A stretch of 10,555 bases of DNA from NCBI GenBank assembly GCA_947628925.1, contig CANRBU010000031.1, positions 1-10,555 on the forward strand, read 5' to 3'. How positions within the stretch are numbered: position 1 is the first letter of the stretch; the number at the start of each line of letters is the position of its first letter. This document shows, one piece after another, positions 6,437 to 10,555 of the stretch. The DNA is from an uncultured Clostridia bacterium. Lineage in GTDB: Bacteria; Bacillota; Clostridia; TANB77; CAG-508. The notes under the pieces are model-generated. The model was not told the DNA's origin, made no database searches, and saw only the letters and a program-made list of their open reading frames with translations. The translations under genes and the position numbers were made by a program.

Positions 6437-6459
6437 GAACTTTAATAGTTCCTTTTTTT
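6435..6459 (+). terminator. Intrinsic terminator overlapping the dnaN stop codon
   Basis: AGGAACT (6435-6441) pairs with AGTTCCT (6447-6453) around the 5-nt loop TTAAT, and a run of seven T covers 6453-6459. The first two stem bases are the last two bases of the dnaN TAG stop, so there is no untranslated trailer. Confidence 0.9.
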
Positions 6460-6553
6460 AATCGGAAAAATCAAATTTTTGAGAAATGTAAAAGTACGAA
6501 AAAAAAAGAAAAAAATTCTAAAAAAAAGAATAAGTGAGAAAAAGTGGTAAAAT

Positions 6554-6562
6554 TGTGGAAAA
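6554..6562 (-). promoter_or_regulatory. DnaA-box-like site after repeat copy 1
   Basis: TGTGGAAAA is the reverse of TTTTCCACA, one mismatch from the DnaA box and identical to the variant used twice inside oriC (5139 and 5236). It lies within TTGTGGAAAAC, which recurs after copy 2. Confidence 0.45.
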
Positions 6563-6646
6563 CATTTTTAAAAAAATGAAAAAAATAGAAAAAAATTCTA
6601 AAAAATAGAATAAATTAGAAAAAAAGAGATAAATGAAATTTTTACT

Positions 6647-6655
6647 TGTGGAAAA
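6647..6655 (-). promoter_or_regulatory. DnaA-box-like site after repeat copy 2
   Basis: TGTGGAAAA again, in the same orientation and the same TTGTGGAAAAC context as 6554-6562. Binding by DnaA is inferred only from similarity. Confidence 0.45.
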
Positions 6656-6814
6656 CCAATATCAAAATCAAAGAAAAAAAGAAATTAAATTTAATAAAAT
6701 TTAAAAAACGAAAAAAAAAGAAAAAAATTCTAAAAAATAGAATAAATTAGAAAAAGAGAGATAATTGAAATTTTAAAGGGACTAGATAAAAAATAAAAAA
6801 GATGATATATTAAC

Positions 6815-6830
6815 AAAGGTGAAAAGAATG
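6815..6830 (+). promoter_or_regulatory. Ribosome binding site deciding the recF start
   Basis: AAAGGTG (6815-6821) sits 6 nt before ATG 6828. An in-frame GTG at 6819 is the end of this site itself and has no ribosome binding site of its own, so ATG 6828 is the likely start. Confidence 0.75.
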
Positions 6831-7922
6831 TGGATTAAAAATATAAAGTTAAAAAATTTTAGAAATTACAATGAGCTAGATATTAATTTAAATAAAAATA
6901 TAAATGTTTTTTTTGGAGAGAATGCACAAGGAAAAACTAATATAATAGAATCAATTTTTTTAAGTAGTATGGGAAAGTCTTTTAGAACAAATAAAGAAAA
7001 AGAAATGATACAATTAGGAAAAGAAAATATGTTAGTTGAAATTCAATATGAAAAATCAGACAGAGAAGGAAATATAAAAATTGAAATAGGGGACAAAAAA
7101 AATATTTTTATAAATAATATAAAAATAAAAAAATTAAGTGAATTATTAGGAAAAATCAATATTGTGATTTTCACACCAGATGATATAGAAATGATAAAAG
7201 GAAGTCCGGAAAAACGTAGAAAATTTTTAGATATTATGATTAGTCAATTAAGACCTAATTATATGCATATTTTATTACTTTATCAGAAAACTATAAAAGA
7301 AAGAAATTATTATTTAAAAGAAATAAAAGAAAATGGAAAAGATGAAAATTTATTAGAAATATGGGATGAAAAATTAGCTGAATATGCGGAAAAAATTTTT
7401 AAATATAGAAATGAATTTATTGAAAAAATAAAAGAAAAAATAGAAAAAATTCATCAAGAAATTACTAATAAAAAAGAAGAAATAAAAATAGAATATATTT
7501 CTGAATGTGAGAAAAAAGAAAAATATTTAGAGATATTAAAACAAAGAAGAAAATTAGATATTATAAAAGGTTTTACAACAAAGGGTATACATAGAGATGA
7601 TATTATGATATATATAAATGGAAAGCAAATTGATATATATGGCTCACAAGGTCAACAAAGAACAGCGATTCTTTCCTTAAAATTATCTGAATTATATGTT
7701 ATTTATGATGAAATAGGGGAATATCCAATTTTATTATTAGATGATTTTATGTCAGAATTAGATAAATCAAGAAGAGAGAGTTTAATATCGCATATTCAAG
7801 AGACACAAGTTGTTATTACATGTACTGATAAATTAGCACTTGAAAATTTAAATTTTTTAGAATATAATGTACAAGAAGGAAAAATTGTAAGCATAGGAGG
7901 AAAACAAAATGGAAAAATATGA
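6828..7922 (+). CDS. recF: DNA replication and repair protein RecF
   Basis: SMC-like ATPase that with RecO and RecR loads RecA at gapped DNA. From ATG 6828 it has 364 residues, the usual size. It opens with WIKNIKLKNFRNY, followed by Walker A GENAQGKT (30-37), the IVIFTPDDIEMIKGSPEKRRKFLD block that is highly typical of RecF, and a lysine/glutamate-rich middle part that is probably coiled coil. The ABC signature is YGSQGQQRTAILSLKL and Walker B is PILLLDDFMSELD. All ATPase elements are intact. The last 14 bases overlap gyrB, whose AGGAGG (7895-7900) lies inside recF, so the two are co-transcribed. The dnaN terminator and a 380-bp spacer separate it from dnaN, so it needs its own promoter. Confidence 0.97.
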   Translation: MWIKNIKLKNFRNYNELDINLNKNINVFFGENAQGKTNIIESIFLSSMGKSFRTNKEKEMIQLGKENMLVEIQYEKSDREGNIKIEIGDKKNIFINNIKIKKLSELLGKINIVIFTPDDIEMIKGSPEKRRKFLDIMISQLRPNYMHILLLYQKTIKERNYYLKEIKENGKDENLLEIWDEKLAEYAEKIFKYRNEFIEKIKEKIEKIHQEITNKKEEIKIEYISECEKKEKYLEILKQRRKLDIIKGFTTKGIHRDDIMIYINGKQIDIYGSQGQQRTAILSLKLSELYVIYDEIGEYPILLLDDFMSELDKSRRESLISHIQETQVVITCTDKLALENLNFLEYNVQEGKIVSIGGKQNGKI

Positions 7923-9837
7923 GCATAAGTATGGAGCAGAGCAAATCCAAGTATTAGAAGGGCTAGAGGCTGTAAGAAAAAGACCAGGTATGTATATAGG
8001 TAGTACATCTGTAAGAGGTTTACACCATATGGTGTACGAAATTGTAGATAATGGCGTTGATGAAGCTTTAGCAGGATATTGCACAGAAATTAATATAATA
8101 ATTGAAAAAGGAAATATTATTACTGTTATAGATAATGGAAGAGGTATTCCTGTTGAAATACATCCAAAAACAAAAATATCTACAGCAGAAACAGTGTATA
8201 CTGTTTTACATGCAGGTGGAAAATTTGGTGGAGATAGTGGATACAAAGTTTCAGGAGGATTGCATGGAGTAGGTGCTTCTGTTGTAAATGCGTTGTCAGA
8301 ATGGGTAGAAGTTACTATTGAAAGAGATGGCGGCATTTTTGAAATGAAATTTGAAAAGGGAAAAACTGTAAAACCTCTTGAAAAAATAGGTGATTCTACA
8401 AAGACAGGTACCAAAGTTAGATTTTTAGCTGATAATACTATTTTTGAAAGTTTAGACTATGAGTATGAAGTATTAGAAAAGAGATTTAGAGAAATTGCAT
8501 TTTTAACAAAAGGTTTAAAAATAACAATTGAAGATCAAAGGGAAGAAACTCCTAAAAAAGCAGAGTTTTGTTATGAGGGAGGATTAAATTCTTTTGTTGA
8601 ATTTTTAAATAGGACAAAAGAAAAAATTTATCCAAACCCAATATATATTGAAAAACAAGGCGAAGTACCAGTTGAAATAGCAATTCAATATACAACAAGT
8701 TATACAGAAAATATTTATACTTTTGTAAATAACATAAATACAGTAGAAGGTGGAACACACTTAGAAGGCTTTAAAAGAGCATTAACAAAAGTATTTAATG
8801 ATTATGCAAGAAATCACAATATTTTAAAAGAAAAAGATACAAACTTACAAGGTGAAGACATTAGAGAAGGAATTACAGCTGTAATTTCAGTTAAAGTGAA
8901 AGAACCTCAATTTGAAGGTCAAACAAAAACAAAATTAGGAAATAGTGAAGTAACAGGAATTGTCGCAAGTGTAGTAAATGAAGCTTTATCAGCATTTTTA
9001 GAAGAGAATCCACAAGTTGCAAAAGCTATATTGGAAAAATGTGTAAGTGCAGCAAGAGCAAGAGAGGCTGCTAGAAAAGCAAGAGAATTAGTAAGGAAAA
9101 AAAGCAGTTTAGAAACATCAACTTTACCTGGAAAACTAGCAGATTGTAGTAGTAAAGTGGCAGAAGAATGCGAAGTATATATAGTAGAAGGTGACTCAGC
9201 TGGAGGAAGTGCAAAACAAGGAAGAGATAGAAAATTTCAAGCAATTTTACCTTTATGGGGAAAAATGTTAAATGTAGAAAAATCAAGAGCAGATAAAATT
9301 TATGGAAATGATAAACTAAACCCAGTTATTGTAGCATTAGGAGCAGGTATAGGAAATGATTTCGATATTACAAAAATTAGATATGGAAAAGTCATTATCA
9401 TGGCAGATGCTGATGTTGACGGTGCACACATAAGAACTTTATTATTAACATTTTTCTTTAGATATATGAGGCCACTTATAGAAAATGGAAATGTTTATCT
9501 AGCACAACCACCACTTTATAAATTGTACAAAAAAGGAATGGAAGATATTTATTGTTATACAGATGAAGATTTAGAGCAAACTTTAGCAAGACTTGAAAAA
9601 GAAGGTGTAGATAGGTCAACTCTAGGAATGCAAAGATATAAAGGTTTAGGTGAAATGAATCCAGAACAATTATGGGAGACAACAATGAATCCTGATTCAA
9701 GAATCTTAGTTAAAGTTACAATGGAAGATGCAATTAAAGCAGATGAAATTTTTTCTTTACTAATGGGTGATGAAGTAGAACCTAGAAGAGAATTTATAGA
9801 GCAAAATGCAAAATATGTAAAAAATCTAGATATATAA
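7909..9837 (+). CDS. gyrB: DNA gyrase subunit B
   Basis: ATPase subunit of DNA gyrase, which with GyrA introduces negative supercoils. It has 642 residues, the length of short Gram-positive GyrB. The GHKL ATPase domain shows EIVDNGVDEALAG (E44 catalytic, N48 binding Mg-ATP), DNGRGIP (D75), HAGGKFGG (101-108) and the lid GGLHGVGASVVNALS (116-130). The transducer domain follows. The TOPRIM domain has EGDSAGG (427-433) and DADVDG with metal ligands D500, D502 and D504. The C-terminal QRYKGLGEMNPEQLWETTM contacts GyrA. The TOPRIM segment reads LPLWGKMLNVEK, with W450 where E. coli has K and Bacillus R. ATG 7909 has AGGAGG at 7895-7900 (8-nt spacer) and overlaps recF by 14 nt. gyrA does not follow immediately. 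A topoisomerase IV ParE reading is unlikely given the location beside recF. Confidence 0.97.
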   Translation: MEKYEHKYGAEQIQVLEGLEAVRKRPGMYIGSTSVRGLHHMVYEIVDNGVDEALAGYCTEINIIIEKGNIITVIDNGRGIPVEIHPKTKISTAETVYTVLHAGGKFGGDSGYKVSGGLHGVGASVVNALSEWVEVTIERDGGIFEMKFEKGKTVKPLEKIGDSTKTGTKVRFLADNTIFESLDYEYEVLEKRFREIAFLTKGLKITIEDQREETPKKAEFCYEGGLNSFVEFLNRTKEKIYPNPIYIEKQGEVPVEIAIQYTTSYTENIYTFVNNINTVEGGTHLEGFKRALTKVFNDYARNHNILKEKDTNLQGEDIREGITAVISVKVKEPQFEGQTKTKLGNSEVTGIVASVVNEALSAFLEENPQVAKAILEKCVSAARAREAARKARELVRKKSSLETSTLPGKLADCSSKVAEECEVYIVEGDSAGGSAKQGRDRKFQAILPLWGKMLNVEKSRADKIYGNDKLNPVIVALGAGIGNDFDITKIRYGKVIIMADADVDGAHIRTLLLTFFFRYMRPLIENGNVYLAQPPLYKLYKKGMEDIYCYTDEDLEQTLARLEKEGVDRSTLGMQRYKGLGEMNPEQLWETTMNPDSRILVKVTMEDAIKADEIFSLLMGDEVEPRREFIEQNAKYVKNLDI

Positions 9838-9841
9838 AAAT

Positions 9842-9876
9842 TTAAGAGAGTATCTAAAAATTAGGTACTCTCTTAA
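9842..9876. terminator. 16-bp hairpin after gyrB, better placed as a terminator for leftward transcripts
   Basis: TTAAGAGAGTA (9842-9852) pairs with TACTCTCTTAA (9866-9876). The stem extends inwards by five more pairs, one of them T-G, to a 3-nt loop (9858-9860). On the plus strand only TTAATC follows, a poor U-tract. On the minus strand the stem is followed by ATTTTTATA. It probably ends gyrB transcription with low efficiency, or is bidirectional, or mainly stops transcripts entering from the right. Confidence 0.7.
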
Positions 9877-9879
9877 TCT

Positions 9880-10360
9880 ATAAGGCTAATTATAATTTTT
9901 GCTAAGACTAATATATCTAATATTTAAACCTAATATACATTGCTATATAAATAAGCTCGATACCACATATATTAATCATTCGCTCGACTATTAATACACC
10001 AAAAGTAACTATATTCATCCAAACGAGGGACTAATAATAACCACTAAAATTTTAGATATAAAAATAATCTTAGCTCGAATTTATTACCTATAATGTAACC
10101 ATATATGAAAAAATAAAGATACAGCTTGCATACAAATAATAAATTCTTCTCGCCGACATATTATCATATAAGTATACACAATAATATATCTTTGTCCGAA
10201 TGATAATAAACAAAAGATTGTCTATTACCACTCTTGGCTCAACTATAATTAACTTTATATTTTTATTATAAACAAAAAATAAAAAAATATACAAAAAAAA
10301 TAAAATTAACGAAAATCCAAAATAAGCCATTTTTATTTTTTAGTAATATAATTTCATACT
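9880..10360. other. Gene-free segment of unusual composition
   Basis: No ORF with a ribosome binding site is seen on either strand. The longest reading frame (80 codons, minus, 10088-10330) lacks one and resembles no family I know. By hand count C exceeds G about 62 to 30 on the plus strand over 9901-10260, opposite to the G-rich plus strand of gyrB. The long A or T runs typical of the other spacers are rare until about 10260. GCTCGA occurs three times (9955, 9982, 10073) and CTAATAT three times (9908, 9917, 9930), and there is a 12-bp palindrome CTAAAATTTTAG (10044-10055). I see no tRNA, rRNA or known riboswitch. It may be an untranslated RNA gene, a decayed gene or inserted DNA. Confidence 0.6.
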
Positions 10361-10447
10361 TAAAAATATTTGGCAAATTTTTTTAAAAAGACAAAATCTA
10401 ATAGCTTAAACCATTGATATTTGTGAGAAAAAAAGCCAAATGTCGAA

Positions 10448-10475
10448 TTTTGTCAAAATGTTTTTCTTGACAAAA
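10448..10475. promoter_or_regulatory. Candidate operator: 9-bp inverted repeat over a -35 box
   Basis: TTTTGTCAA (10448-10456) and TTGACAAAA (10467-10475) form a perfect inverted repeat with a 10-bp spacer, so half-site centres are 19 bp apart, close to two helical turns. The right arm contains the TTGACA -35 box. A dimeric regulator bound here would compete with RNA polymerase. The same arms could instead be chance symmetry around TTGACA. Confidence 0.5.
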
Positions 10476-10495
10476 GCTGAAAAATATAGTATAAG
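10467..10495 (+). promoter_or_regulatory. Sigma-A promoter of the gene starting at 10520
   Basis: TTGACA (10467-10472, perfect) and TATAAG (10490-10495, one mismatch) have the ideal 17-bp spacer. The start site near 10502 leaves a leader under 20 nt that begins just before AGGAGGTG. Confidence 0.85.
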
Positions 10496-10519
10496 ATAGA
10501 AAAAACAGGAGGTGCATAA

Positions 10520-10555
10520 ATGAAGCAAAAATCAATTCAAGAATGGATACCCATT
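10520..10555 (+). CDS. Start of an unidentified gene (first 12 codons)
   Basis: ATG 10520 follows a perfect AGGAGGTG (10507-10514) with a 5-nt spacer and a strong promoter, so this is almost certainly a translated gene. Only MKQKSIQEWIPI is visible before the window ends. It is not the start of GyrA, the usual neighbour of gyrB (GyrA typically begins with an I-P-V-x-I-E-D-E-M segment). Twelve residues are too few to name a family, and I give no function. Confidence 0.8.
   Translation, partial: MKQKSIQEWIPI

Larger units (their letters stand above)
6497..6775. repeat. Three-copy A-rich repeat with a 17-bp palindromic core
   Basis: Copies start near 6497, 6577 and 6709. Each has a GA-runs leader, then a 17-bp inverted repeat: ATTCT/AGAAT with a 7-nt loop at 6515-6531, and ATTCTA/TAGAAT with a 5-nt loop at 6595-6611 and 6727-6743. 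Copies 2 and 3 match without gaps over about 67 bp with around 5 differences (6577-6643 against 6709-6775). Copy 1 matches copy 2 over about 44 bp with about 5 differences. The family and function are unknown to me. Confidence 0.85.
6460..6814. other. Gene-free purine-rich spacer between dnaN and recF
   Basis: No plausible ORF is present; the stretch is dominated by A with scattered G on the plus strand. It contains the three-copy A-rich repeat and two TGTGGAAAA sites listed separately. A TTGAAA (6765-6770) lies ahead of recF but has no convincing -10 box at 16-18 bp, so I do not call a promoter. In related cluster layouts a small S4-domain gene (yaaA) often occupies this place; it is not here. 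Confidence 0.75.

Noticed and set aside
6819..6827. GTG start adding three residues to RecF
   Set aside because: The GTG is part of the AAAGGTG ribosome binding site; ATG 6828 is correctly spaced.
7857..8414. 185-codon minus-strand frame antisense to recF and gyrB
   Set aside because: Lies wholly opposite conserved recF and gyrB sequence, is rich in Ser/Pro/Phe as expected for a shadow frame, and has no support of its own.
10088..10330. 80-codon minus-strand reading frame, hydrophobic, in the gap after gyrB
   Set aside because: No ribosome binding site ahead of its ATG, no recognisable family, and AT-rich DNA easily gives hydrophobic frames; kept only as part of the gene-free segment.
9880..10360. 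tRNA, tmRNA, riboswitch or CRISPR in the right-hand gap
   Set aside because: No cloverleaf with a GTTCRA loop, no regularly spaced repeats, and no riboswitch core that I recognise.

Overview
The window is the chromosome replication-origin neighbourhood of a very AT-rich low-GC Gram-positive bacterium. The gene order, the AGGAGG-type ribosome binding sites, the heavy use of TTA/AGA/ATA codons and the protein motifs all suggest Firmicutes, most likely an uncultured or gut-type Clostridia. This is an inference from layout and motifs; no database search was possible. UGA is used as a stop (recF ends in TGA).

Left arm, minus strand (1-3321): rpmH, rnpA, yidD, yidC and jag form a tight operon read leftwards from a canonical promoter (TTGACA, 18 bp, TATAAT) at 3359-3388. 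An intrinsic terminator follows jag, and mnmE follows that, running off the window edge. rpmH (44 aa) lies at 3187-3321. mnmE carries a one-base insertion about eleven codons after its best start, so as written its N-terminus is out of frame with the rest.

Centre (3322-5317): a divergent promoter region feeds dnaA on the plus strand, with tandem DnaA boxes just ahead of the dnaA ribosome binding site. The dnaA-dnaN gap holds oriC: a cluster of DnaA boxes all pointing right, an exact 9-bp tandem box pair, a four-base gap, six perfect CTA (DnaA-trio) repeats and a 30-nt all-A/T unwinding element that ends at the dnaN ribosome binding site.

Right arm, plus strand (5318-9837): dnaN with its own terminator, a 380-bp gene-free spacer with three copies of an A-rich palindromic repeat and two DnaA-box-like sites, then recF and gyrB overlapping by 14 bases. 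The small S4-domain gene (yaaA) and the DUF370 gene (remB) that often sit in this cluster are absent.

Far right (9838-10555): a long hairpin follows gyrB, then a gene-free stretch of about 600 bp whose composition differs from everything else here (C exceeds G about two to one on the plus strand, few A/T runs). Last come a strong promoter overlapped by a perfect 9-bp inverted repeat and the first 12 codons of an unidentified gene.

Together the genes cover initiation (DnaA, oriC), the sliding clamp (DnaN), repair (RecF), supercoiling (GyrB), ribosome and RNase P components, membrane-protein insertion (YidC, YidD), an RNA-binding regulator (Jag) and tRNA wobble modification (MnmE). The most unusual parts are the very regular DnaA-trio origin, the repeat block with DnaA-like boxes between dnaN and recF, the mnmE frameshift and the compositional island after gyrB.
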